Below are positions 54,990 to 64,000 of a stretch of 64,000 bases of DNA, one piece after another. Under the pieces are notes generated by a model. It saw nothing but the letters and a program-made list of their open reading frames with translations, was not told the DNA's origin and made no database searches. Both the position numbers and the translations under genes were made by a program. This DNA is from Vombatus ursinus. Taxonomy: Eukaryota; Chordata; Mammalia; Diprotodontia; Vombatidae. The stretch spans positions 25,674,375-25,738,374 of the forward strand of contig NW_020954562.1 of assembly GCF_900497805.2 (NCBI RefSeq), written 5' to 3'. Numbering within the stretch: position 1 is the first letter of the stretch; the number at the start of each line of letters is the position of its first letter.

Positions 54990-55525
54990 AGCTGGCATCA
55001 CTACATTAACCAAGAAATTAAGTTGCAGGGGACAAGGCAGGAGGCATGAAACAAGAATAGAACACTTCATGGTACCCAGAAGAGGCTGAAATTGTCAATG
55101 GATTGGGACTGTCTTCTTTCATGAATGGATTTGTTCCGAGGTTAGAAAAGCAGAGTGTGTGATAAGCCTACCTTAATGACTTGAAGCTAAAGAAAATGGG
55201 AGTGTGCGCACATTCACGCACACTAAAATCTAGGCCACAGAGAGGATCTTAGGAAAACTTCCTTTTGTAATACAGCACAGTGCATTTGGTCTGAAATGAA
55301 TTGAGTCATAGAGCAATAAAAGGTTCTAAGAAAAATCCATTAACCTCACTTTGCTTCAATCACCACCATTCCTCTTCAAAAAGACAGAAGCTAAAAAGCA
55401 GCAATTTTATAGCTAAAGTAAAGCAAGACCTCATTAATTCAGACCCTGCTAATTTGGAATTTAGGATGACTCTGAGAGAACCTAGGCTGAAGTTTACTTT
55501 TGTTCCATCAATGAAAGAACATTTT
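54990..55525 (+). repeat. unidentified dispersed repeat, copy 1
   Basis: Shares a collinear series of blocks with 57205-57985: 'cttcatggtaccca', 'aatggattggga', 'gagtcatagagcaataaaag', 'caatcaccaccattcctc', 'agacctcattaattcag' and 'gaatttaggatgactctg'. Similarity is roughly 70-80% by eye. The 'cattaattcag...ctaatttgga' motif is reminiscent of pogo/Tigger-type ends, but I cannot assign a family. Confidence 0.6.
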
Positions 55526-56214
55526 GCCAAACAAACTAATATGGTAAACAAGATCGCAGATGGCATCTCTTAACCTACTTAAGAGAACAAATTGTTTCCA
55601 AATGCTTTAGACTACCATTTGCATACAAACAATTGATATGCTAATTATAAATCATCCTTATTCATTAAAGCAGGTCCCCAAAGACCTCTACTTGCCAGTG
55701 TTTGGTTAGTAACTAATTGGTTGCCATGTGCACTTGAAAGTAATAAAACTATATTTCTTTAAATAAGTTATTTGATTCAGATGACTTTCTACTAATTTAG
55801 ACTGTTCTTGCCTCCAATTAGTCTAAATTAGGAAAGTTTTACGATATTGGTCTCAAGTTTGCTGAACTGTACGATAGAAAATACAAGACTGCTTTGTTGT
55901 TAAAGTAAACAGTGATCCATGTCAAATTTATTAATTTTTTTCCTGCCACCAAGCTCAATTGCTTATATAAAACATTTTGCATGGTTTATGTTCTATCTGC
56001 CTCTGAAATATCTTAATGATTTAAAATATAAAACTTCAATCCTTTAAGGATTGACACTTTCATCCATGTAGATGATATCCTACCATTAACACCTATCACA
56101 ACACTTGCCCACTTTAGGGTGGGTAGGAGACAATCTTTATAGGTTGCTTTGCTCAAAAATGCCATTGCCTTTTGGTAATCAGCCTCTATGAACCAAACTG
56201 GGCCAGTTCTCAGA
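55526..56214. other. unclassified, with a small inverted repeat
   Basis: ctaatttagact (55792-55803) and agtctaaattag (55820-55831) form a perfect 12-bp inverted repeat around a 16-nt loop. Otherwise nothing is recognised. Confidence 0.5.
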
Positions 56215-56412
56215 GACAGCAGGGTGTAGAAGAAAAGTGCTGAACCTAAAACTGAAGTTAGGATACATAGGTTCAAATCTTGACTTTGACACTTATTATC
56301 TGTATGACTATAGTCAAGTCATTTAATCTCTCTGAGTATCAATTTCCTCATCTGTAAAATAAGAATGCAGGAGTAGATGATTTCTCAACCTTCCTCCAGC
56401 TCTAAATACAAT
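56215..56412 (+). mobile_element. MIR-type SINE
   Basis: It reads 'agcagggtgtagaagaaaag', 'catctgtaaaataagaatgc' and 'aaccttcctccagctctaaa'. It is nearly full length. Confidence 0.75.
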
Positions 56413-57204
56413 AGCAGATGCATGTTTTTCACAAGATCCATACTGGAAGCCTTTCAATTTTGATGGGACCTTCCAGAGCTCATTGACTTCAAGGACCCAG
56501 GGTCAACTCCAAGTCATGTCAGACTTGGATTTTGTAGCAGATGGATGTGGAAGGATGGATGGCTGGATAGATAGGCAGACAGGCATTTGATTATAGTGAG
56601 CTAATGCTTAATTTACATGACTCACTAAGCAATAAAGTCTATCAAGCAGACTGCCTAAACTCAAACCACTCACTGCATTGTGTGATATAAAAATATAGGC
56701 TTAGGTCTCAATTCCAAGTGTGGTGAACTTTTCCTCACTGTAGCTCTCCTAATGCCAGCTCCAGCACTTAGTTATATTCAGCGTTTCTCCTAGATTGCTT
56801 TGAGGAGAGGTCTCCCTCCCTCTTCTGCTCCCCACTCCATAGCCCAGGTGTCCACCCACCATGCTGTTCATTAGCCATTGAAAGCTGGGGTAGGCAGGAT
56901 TGTAAATGTATTGCACAATTCAACTCAAATTGGGGGGAAGATTTTTCCAACTTTAAAAGGCTAATTTATATGCTGCAATAACAGCATTTCAATTTGAATG
57001 GTTGGAGTGTAGAAAAGAAGAAGAAAAGACAAGGCATTACGCACGCCTGTAAAAGCATAATTGTTTAAATGTTCAGAGTAAATATTTCAGGCTAGAAGTA
57101 GTTTGTATTATTCATGGTCACTTACTTTATTTCCTTCCCATCCCACTGTTGGACTGTAGAATTGATGCAATTTACTTCCACTTTTCCTAACCAGTGGTTT
57201 TACT
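56413..57204. other. unclassified stretch
   Basis: Nothing recognised. A 60-codon minus-strand frame at 56768-56950 has no domain. Confidence 0.4.
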
Positions 57205-57359
57205 GTGAGAATAGGTAAGGTGGGAGAGAGGAAAAAAGAATAGAATTCTTCATGGTACCTAGAGGTAGGTGAAGTTATCAGTGGATTGGGATGACCTCAT
57301 CAAAGCATTTTGCTGATGTTGGAAAAACAGAGGTATAAATTCAGCCTGGTTTATTATAC

Positions 57360-57558
57360 TGTAGCTGAAGCAATGGAAAGAGTACTGAATTAGGCTCATT
57401 CAAAAGTCCAGGGTTCAATTCCAAGCTCTGCCACTCATTATCTTAAGGAAATGACCTGTTATCTCTGGACGTCATTTTAATTAACTGCATACATATTAGG
57501 GCTGGGTTAGATGATCTCTTCAATCCCTTCCTTCTTCAGAAATCTCTAATTCGATAGC
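57360..57558 (+). mobile_element. MIR-type SINE
   Basis: It reads 'agcaatggaaagagtactga', 'gggttcaattccaagctctg', 'tgacctgttatctctggac' and 'tagatgatctcttcaatcc'. Confidence 0.75.
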
Positions 57559-57640
57559 TAGCTAGCTAGATAGATAGAATATATGTCTATATCTAGCGAT
57601 ATCCATGTCTACATATACATTTTACATTTTTATATTCATG
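57559..57640. repeat. (TAGC)n/(TAGA)n and TA-rich microsatellite
   Basis: Short tagc and taga units, then tatc/tata-rich sequence. Confidence 0.7.
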
Positions 57641-58099
57641 AATCTAAGAAAATAGAATGACTTCAGTATTATCCCTAAAACTTGTCCACTGACAAAGAGG
57701 CATAGAAAAACTTCCTTATACTACATAGCATCTGGTCCAGAATGACTTGAGTCATTGGGTAATAAAAAGTTACAAAAAAAATTCATTAATCTGACTTTAT
57801 TGCAATCACCACTTCTCTTCAGCAAGACAGAACCTGAAAATAGCTATAAGATAGTTAAAGAAATAAAACAAGACCTCATTAATTCAGACTGTACAGTTTG
57901 CTATGAGTATGGAATTTGTGATGATTTTGAAAGATCCTGGGATGAAATTTACACCTGAGGTCTACCATTCATTAATGGGTAAATGAGTTCTCCTTGACAA
58001 TCTCCTTTACAGCTGAGTAGTCTGAGCCAGTTAACTATGAGTAAAAGTTTTGGTTGAGATCTGATGACAAGACGATGGCATGGCTACCAAGCCACTACA

Positions 58100-58205
58100 G
58101 CCAATAATATTTATTGACTACATCCTATGGGCAGAGCACTGTATTCAATGCTGTGAGAGGAATAAAAAAGAAATAGAGCCCTGTCAGTTATTATTGAATA
58201 AAGAA
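58100..58205 (-). mobile_element. L2 tail
   Basis: On the plus strand it reads 'aatatttattgactacatcc', 'agagcactgtattcaatgc' and 'aaatagagccctgtcag', the reverse complement of the L2 3' end. Confidence 0.6.
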
Positions 58206-58355
58206 ACTACTGCCTCCAAGGTCACTAGTGACTTCCTAATCACCAAATCCAGTGGCACTTTCTCAGTCCTCATTATCCTCAACCTTTCTGCAGAATTTGA
58301 CACTGCTGGCCACTCCCTCCTTAATAAATGTTTGTTGAATTGAATTGAATTCTAA
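58206..58355 (+). mobile_element. internally deleted L2 (reverse transcriptase joined to tail)
   Basis: The frame KVTSDFLITKSSGTFSVL continues as IILNLSAEFDTAGHSLL, the L2 reverse-transcriptase start, then passes straight into the tail 'ttaataaatgtttgttgaa' and 'ttgaattgaattct'. About 1.5 kb or more of L2 is missing at the join. Confidence 0.75.
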
Positions 58356-59109
58356 AATAGACTGCAAGAAGGGAATAGCATTCAAGCAGATTTCAGAGAA
58401 TAAATTATATTCTTCCTAATAAAGACCCTCGCTCATATGAAAACATTTATTCACATCCTTGTCCATATATTTTCTTCTAGTCAACACAAGTATTGTGAGG
58501 AAATTCCTCAATCATTTCTTAATTTGTAATTAATCTTTTCTCTTATAATTTTACTGCAGGGTCAACAATGCAGCAGCCATATATGTTTTGCATTTCAACT
58601 TCAGACATACTTTGTCATGCCGTAAGAGATAGAACTTAGTTGTTTTTTGTTCGTAGTATGATTTATATTTTTGACGTGTGTGGCACCCTCCACCAAAATC
58701 ATTGCAGTGTTCTCACTATCATGCAGATTATATTAGAGTATGCAGGAAACATTAGGGTATTGCCCTTTGGACAGGGGTGACACATAGACAATAGATTGAG
58801 CCCAGAATTTCATGGGAGGAGGTCAGACTACCTGGTAGGGTGGCATTTGAAAATTTTCACAGAGATTAGAATTATCCTAAGCTGCTATAGCCACAAAAAC
58901 TATTTTAGCACCAATACTCTCCAGACAATTCTATAAGGCTGTGAATCATTGAATTCCACAATCTCAGAGAAGTCACCCTTGCAGGTGACCCAAAGGGTAA
59001 TGGAAAAACACACAATCTGAGTAAGCAAGCTGCAACATATTGCCAAGGATGAATTGCATGTGAGAAGAGACATAAAAACATTGTTAAAGAGTATAAAACC
59101 GACAGCCTC
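58356..59109. other. unclassified stretch
   Basis: No gene or nameable repeat is seen. The long antisense open frame at 58905-59675 reaches into it. Confidence 0.4.
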
Positions 59110-59572
59110 CAATAGATAAGTGGTTCAAGTATATGAACAGTTCTCAAAAGGACTGAAAACAAACATATGAAAGAATTCTCTAAATCACTGATAAATGGAA
59201 ATATACATTTTAAAAAACACCTAGAAAGTTGGCAAAGATGATAAGGTATAGGAATAGTCAGTATTGGAGAGGTTATGGAAAGAAAGCACACTAATGCATT
59301 GTTGGTGGAACTAAAACTTATAACCATTTTGGAACACAATTTGGAATTGCACAAATAAAATGAAGGAAATGCCCATACCCTTTGACCTAGAGATTCTACT
59401 ACTAGGATTATACTCCAAGGAAGTACTGAGAAAAAGAAAGTCCTTATAGCCACCAAAATATTTATAGCAGCACTTTTTATGATAGCAAAGAATTGGAAAC
59501 AAAGCAGATGTTCATCCATTGGGAAATGGCAAAACAAGTTGTGGTGCGTGAACATAATGGTAGATTCTAGAG
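59110..59572 (+). mobile_element. L1 LINE ORF2 C-terminal fragment
   Basis: It reads 'aatagataagtggttcaag', 'aatgcattgttggtggaac', 'ccctttgacctagagattc', 'aatatttatagcagcactt' and 'caaagaattggaaacaaag'. It is an old L1 copy with the end of ORF2 and no 3' UTR. The longest open frame of the window (256 codons, minus strand, 58905-59675) is antisense to it and is not a gene. Confidence 0.8.
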
Positions 59573-59584
59573 AAAATACAGATT

Positions 59585-60240
59585 TCTGCAGAACACAGTC
59601 CCTGCCCTCATGGAACTCCATTCCAGCAAAAAGATAGGATAAATATGCAAATAACCATAATGTGAAATATAACATAAAATGTAATAGTTTAAATGATGTT
59701 ATACAGTGTCACAATGAAATTCTATGATACAATCAATTACATCAGAAAGTAACAAAACAAATAAAATATAAAGTTTAAAAAAGAAAAGCCTGTTCCTAAC
59801 TGCAATGTTTATGAAAGATCATAGAATTTACAGAACTGGACATGATCCCAGGAAGCATTTGAGTTGGGCTTTAAAAGGTAGGTAGGAATTCAATAGCTAG
59901 AACCAGGAATAAAAGACATTCCAAGATAACTCGGAGATAATGAACCTGAGTGCCTGAAAGATTGTGGTGTTCTTGACAGAAACTGGGAAGTTAGAAAACA
60001 GATGTAGAATCTACCATTATTTTGAAGTCTAGATTGGAAATGGGGAGAAACTGAAGTCAGGAAAAGCTATGAGAAAGATAACTGAATAGCCCAGGTCAGT
60101 AGTAATGAAGCCCTTTACTTAGGTGATGGCAATGAGAATAGAGAGGAGAGCCAAGAGAGCTATCCCAGAACATAAAATAAACAGAACTTGGCAACCAGTT
60201 AGAAATGAAGAGTGAAAGAGAGGGAATAGTCAAAGATGGC
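59585..60240 (-). mobile_element. L2 LINE, 3' end with upstream part
   Basis: On the plus strand it reads 'cagtccctgccctcatggaa', 'gatcccaggaagcatttgag' and 'tagcccaggtcagtagtaat', in reversed L2 order with poor conservation between. Confidence 0.55.
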
Positions 60241-60611
60241 AACTAGGACAGAGTCAGAAATAGGATGTCTGAAGAAGAAGTAATTTGCCAGGTCCCTAAC
60301 AAAACCTAATAAACTGCATGTCCAATGGAATCATCCATACCATGTGTAATACACCATTAATTTATATTTTAAATTTACTTTTTCAACAACCCTTCTAGCA
60401 TGTTCCTATTAACTTTTGATGGGAAGTAAAGGTCTGTGAATAGGCCCTTTGCAGCAAAGTGTCAAATGGTCCTATTTATCTTGGCCCAGGAACAAAATAC
60501 AATAACTATTTGAAGAAGCAACTTATTTATATGATTGACCAATGGTTAATAACTTGTTTTTAAGGTTTTTTCCTCCTTTTTGAGGCAGCTTCTGCAATTC
60601 CAAAGGGGCAT
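60241..60611. other. unclassified stretch
   Basis: Nothing recognised. Confidence 0.4.
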
Positions 60612-60810
60612 AAAAGTATTCAGTTTACAGCTGGAAGGGACCACAGTGTTCTAGCTCTATCCTTTTGTTTAACAGATGAAGAAACTGAGGCTCAGTGGGG
60701 TCAGATGCCTTCCCCAGGGTAACAAAAGCTAATACGTAGCAAAGCAGAGGTTAAAACTCAGGGTTCTTCTCTCCCAGATCCATGGCACTTTCCTTATGCC
60801 ACATTGAGTT
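60612..60810 (-). mobile_element. MIR-type SINE
   Basis: On the plus strand it reads 'agtttacagctggaagggac', 'aacagatgaagaaactgagg' and 'ctcagggttcttctctccc'. Confidence 0.8.
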
Positions 60811-61395
60811 GGCTTCTTAGCTGAAATTTTGCACTTACCTTGAATTGTCTAAATTTGACTTCTTTATCTGAATATAGACAACTGCTGAAAACCACCTCTT
60901 CGTCCACTGGAAATCATATATTTAGATGTACTTTTAAATTGACAGGTAATTAACAAAACTAGGAATATAGCAAGAAGCCACGAGGTCTGGCAAGGTCCCA
61001 CAGACTTAGGTCCAGGAGCAGATGTAATGTAGGTGGGTGGCCAGGGAAACTTTTCTAGGCTAAATCCCAAACTTCCCACACATCTAAGGGATGTGTGTAG
61101 CAGAATTTTGTTGATGAAACATGGGTTTTTTAATATAAGAGGTGTGAAAACATGGAAAGAGGAAAGGAAAAATTATCAGTAATGTCAAAGGGATCCTTGT
61201 ATCTCTTTTCCATAGTTAAACAACATACTGGAGACTCTGGTAAGTCACAGAGAGTTAGCAAACTCTGTGGAAGCAAAGTACTTACCTATTTTCAGCAGAA
61301 TATAAAGAATTCTATAAATAAGAATCATGGGTACAATAATACTACTAAGCAAATCCTGTCCTGGGTAATATTAACATATAGATACAGATATTTGA
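60811..61395. other. unclassified stretch
   Basis: Nothing recognised. Confidence 0.4.
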
Positions 61396-61427
61396 CTATC
61401 TCTATCTATATATGTTTATATCATGAT

Positions 61428-61562
61428 GAGATGGGGGGAAGGCAGAGGGAGAGAGGGAGGGGAGGAGAGGGAGAGGGGAGAAAGAAAGAAGGAAATAAAG
61501 AAAAAGAAAGAAAAGGAGGAGGAGGAAGAGGAGGAGGAGAAGAAAAAGAAGAAAAAGAAGAA
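61428..61562. repeat. purine-only (GGA/GAA/GAG)n tract
   Basis: About 130 bp almost free of pyrimidines on the plus strand, followed by a GAT array. Open frames give E/K/R/G- or S/P/F-rich artefacts. Such mirror-like purine tracts can form triplex DNA. Confidence 0.9.
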
Positions 61563-61602
<40 letters not shown>

Positions 61603-61609
61603 GTGATGA
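61563..61609. repeat. (GAT)n microsatellite, about 15 units
   Basis: gat repeats, the last units interrupted by ggt. Confidence 0.95.
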
Positions 61610-61614
61610 AAAAA

Positions 61615-62100
61615 GTATAGGACCTGGATGAAGATGACCTTGGTTCAATTTTGACTCTGAAACTTATCAATTGAGAAAGTGTATATAAAAGCACTTTACA
61701 AACCATAAATCACTCTACTGCTATTATCTTGTGTGATGCTAGGCAAATTATTTTACCTCTGTGACTTTATTTTTGTTTTTTTTTTTAAGTATTGGGAGTT
61801 CTCTGTGAAGAAGCTGCCCTACCAATGCTAATTGGCAGCTTGTCTACAAATATAGAAAGGTACCAGGAGTACCTTTTGCTTTTTACTAGGTGATTTGCAC
61901 AAGCTCACACCACCAGTATGTGTCAGAAGCAGGACTTGAACCCAAATCTTCCCAAGTGCCAGGCCAGCTCTCTATGTAACTGTATCATGGGATAATAATA
62001 CTGAATCAATAGGATTAATTGTGAGGAACCAATGAAAGAATGTATGTAGAATGTCTTTTTTTTAGCATAAACATAATGTAAATATGTTATTTAAAGTAAA
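61615..62100. mobile_element. fragmented SINEs of both orientations
   Basis: 61620-61780 (plus) holds 'ggacctggatgaagatgac', 'cttggttcaattttgactc' and 'gtgtgatgctaggcaaatt'. 61840-61990 (minus) holds 'agcaggacttgaacccaaat' and 'ggccagctctctatg'. 61993-62095 (plus) holds a SINE 3' body, 'aataatactgaatcaatag'. The plus pieces probably belong to one SINE split by the minus one. Confidence 0.6.
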
Positions 62101-62144
62101 TATGTTATATAAATTATTAGATTATTTCCCTCATTAGATAGTTT

Positions 62145-63525
62145 ATGTCCACTACTTCTACTTCCTCTATATCCCATTCACTTCTCAAACTCTCATAATC
62201 TGGCTCTTCTCAATAGTCTCCTCATCATCAAATTCAATGGCATTTTTTCAGTCCTCATGATCTTTAGCCTCTCTGCATCTAACACTATTAGCCAACTATT
62301 ACTCCTTCTTAATTTTTCTCTCTTTCATTCTACGAGTGACTTCTATCCTTTGTGATCACTTCTCTTCCACCTCTTATACCTTAAATATTGCCATTCAGCA
62401 AGGTTTTGTTCAGAGATGTGCTACAGCCAACTCTTCTTGGCTCAAGAGGGAATTGTCAAATTTCCAGTGTGAACCTTAATATTTTGGAAATCCACAAATT
62501 CTACAAATCAGGACAAATTCATTGTTTTGTTGATTTCTAGAGTGTAGTGGAGTAGATTTAAGAATATAGTGGAGAAAATTTAATAGTGGAGAATAAAAGT
62601 GCATTTTGAGTTTTTGGAGGACTTGTTGAAAATTGCCAGCAGACCCCTTCATTTCTGTCCTTGACCTTCTTTTCTTCTCTTTTTTGACTTTCCTTCAGAA
62701 ATCCCATCTACTTCTGGGCCTCTAATTATTACCTCCATTAAGAAGCCTCTCAAATCTCTATTTCCAGCCTCCACCTCTCTCTTATATACTTGTGTTGCAT
62801 TTTTAGCTAACTACTAGACTTCTAGTAGTTCCAGTTACATTATGGGAAGAACATTACTAAACCATTACTAAAGCAACTAGAGAAGAGAAGATTAAACTTT
62901 CAGTGGGATCAAAAGCTATTCTATACAAGTATTAGCTGAGGTATCTGACCTGTTAAGCCTGTATACATGGAGATTTAGGGGGAGACATGATAGCTGCCTT
63001 CAAGTACTCTATAAGCTCTTGTGTGAAAGAAGGAATAGAAGTGTCACTGGTCCCAAAAAGCTTAGGAGCCATGGATAGAAGTTACACAAAAATACATTTT
63101 GGTCCAATATAATCTAGTTACCAACAACTAAAATTGTCCAAGAGTGGAATGAGGTGCCTTAAGAGGTAGTGAACTTCCCATCACTAGAAGTCTTTGAGTG
63201 AAGTCTTAATGACCACTTACTTGTGATGTTGGAAAGAGGATTCCTATTTCACTATGTGCTGAACTCATTGAACTCTGAGAACATTTTTGTAGTCCTCAGA
63301 GAACTACAAAATTCTGCAAACTCTGAGAATCTTTGATTCTTTAACCTCTTCCTGCATGTCCCACTGGTTCCTCAAATTCAATAGGTCCAAAATTGATTTT
63401 AGAACCTTTCTCCCAAAACCTGTTCCTCTGTGAGACTTTTTTATTTCTCTCTACAGCATCTTTGGTCTCTCATCTTCACTGAGGTACATAAGATTGAAAT
63501 TACTTATGACTCCTACTTTGCCTTA
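62145..63525 (+). mobile_element. L2 LINE, reverse-transcriptase region, split by L3
   Basis: The left block encodes a relic like IKFNGIFSVLMIFSLSA (L2 RT start) and continues to 'ctctcaaatctctatttcc' near 62750. The right block (63340-63525) reads 'gcatgtcccactggttcctc', 'aaattcaataggtccaaaa' and 'ctttctcccaaaacctgttc'. They are in L2 order with an L3 piece between. Confidence 0.7.
62870..63328 (+). mobile_element. L3/CR1-type LINE 3' end
   Basis: It reads 'gagatttagggggagacatg', 'atagctgccttcaagtactc', 'gtccaagagtggaatgaggt', 'ttcccatcactagaagtc' and 'tgaccacttacttgtgatg'. This is L3 3' order. It is inserted in L2, so it postdates that copy. Confidence 0.75.
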
Positions 63526-63544
63526 CAAATATATGGGATGGAAG

Positions 63545-63640
63545 GGAAAAGGTTGATTGTTTATTATGTGCAATGCATTGAGGGTACAAATAGAAAAGTG
63601 AGACAATCCCAGTTCTCAAGGAGCTGACATTCAAATTATG
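63545..63640 (-). mobile_element. L2 tail
   Basis: On the plus strand it reads 'gattgtttattatgtgcaat', 'tgagggtacaaatagaaaag' and 'caaggagctgacattcaaat'. Confidence 0.7.
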
Positions 63641-64000
63641 AAAGACAGGGCAGATGGAAAGGCCTGGTTTCTCATAAAGGGCAATAGCAAGGCAAATGGC
63701 AATGTCTAGAGGTTTGGAAGACTTGGGGATAAACTGATGGAAAGACCTAATTGATCTTAGGGAGCAATGGTAGGGTAGATGGTAAGGTCCAGTGGTCTAC
63801 CATCTTACCAGAAGGATTTCAGTTGATGACTCCTTGTTCATCTAAGCAGTGTGAATATCTGTACACCTTATCCCTATCTTTGAAGAGAATGGTAGTGGAT
63901 CTGAGGACTGGAGAAGAGAGTAGCTCTAGAAATGGGAATAGAAGGAGATCTGCAAGGGCATATTCAGTGTTTCATGGGAACTGGGAAATGAAGACTGTGG
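63641..64000. other. unclassified, with imperfect internal repeats
   Basis: Three loosely similar blocks, 'gcagatggaaaggcctgg' (63651), 'caaatggcaatgtctagagg' and 'tagatggtaaggtccagtgg', recur in this stretch. No gene is seen. Confidence 0.4.

Larger units (their letters stand above)
57205..57985 (+). repeat. unidentified dispersed repeat, copy 2, interrupted by a SINE
   Basis: The same block order as 54990-55525, with a SINE (57360-57558) and a microsatellite inserted near the middle. It also has 'gagtcattgggtaataaaaa', 'caatcaccacttctcttc' and 'agacctcattaattcagac'. Confidence 0.6.

Noticed and set aside
58905-59675. 256-codon minus-strand open frame, the longest in the window
   Set aside because: Most of it is antisense to an L1 ORF2 fragment (59110-59572). 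The protein is a hydrophobic, low-information translation with no domain, and the frame crosses from L1 into unrelated sequence.
61152-61706. Open frames up to 159 codons with E/K-rich, D-rich, S-rich or I/F-rich runs
   Set aside because: Produced by the purine tract and the GAT array. No non-repetitive domain is present.

Overview
The window looks like a non-coding stretch of marsupial nuclear genome, either intergenic or deep intronic. It is AT-rich. I find no host protein-coding exon, no ribosomal or tRNA gene, no CRISPR array and no bacterial-type operon. The marsupial assignment rests on the repeats. These are tRNA-derived SINEs beginning with a 'ggcagctaggtggcgcag'-type head (Mar1/SINE1 style), SINEs ending in an RTE/BovB-like tail, L1 3' ends of the kind common in opossum and Australian marsupials, a half-L1 (HAL1) carrying ORF1 but no ORF2, and very many old L2, L3/CR1 and MIR copies. 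I cannot resolve the species. All repeat names come from recognising sequence by eye, not from a database search.

Layout. 1-9.6 kb: old L2 tails, a split L3 (3.8-5.2 kb), stacked SINE fragments, a (GGAA)n tract and a hAT-type MITE interrupted by a SINE. 9.6-10.2 kb: an L1 3' end on the plus strand. 10.9-15.4 kb: one plus-strand L2 interrupted by a SINE, by an apparently end-to-end 2.9-kb HAL1 (minus strand, flanked by a 12-bp target-site duplication) and by another SINE. 16-27 kb: L2 and SINE fragments, plus two direct copies of an unidentified 422-bp segment that are about 98% identical. 27-35 kb: low-complexity tracts, an opposed L3 pair, AT-rich microsatellites and a (CTA)n array with a 10-N assembly gap. 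35-41 kb: L3, an L1 3' end with the ORF2 cysteine motif, and an older, internally deleted L1. 41-52 kb: a long minus-strand L2 (42.2-43.8 kb), nested SINEs with clear target-site duplications, and a long plus-strand L2 (48.2-50.0 kb). 52-64 kb: an RTE-like tail, a pair of diverged unknown repeats, an L1 fragment, a long purine tract and an L2 split by an L3.

The most interesting signal is not a gene. In several places a short stretch of sequence is present twice within a few kilobases, at higher similarity than independent ancient repeats should show. Examples are 49159-49352 against 51086-51275 (inverted, the second copy sitting inside a SINE), 43957-44106 against 46037-46181 (inverted), 33408-33470 against 36615-36678 (direct, the first copy inside a microsatellite) and 18291-18712 against 21040-21461 (direct). 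These look like locally templated insertions or duplications rather than retrotransposition.

Nothing here works together as a pathway. The window records layered insertions, and the nesting gives relative ages: L2, L3 and MIR first, then L1, HAL1 and hAT, then Mar1-like and RTE-tailed SINEs. Stretches marked unclassified are those in which I saw nothing; a profile search or alignment would be needed to say more.
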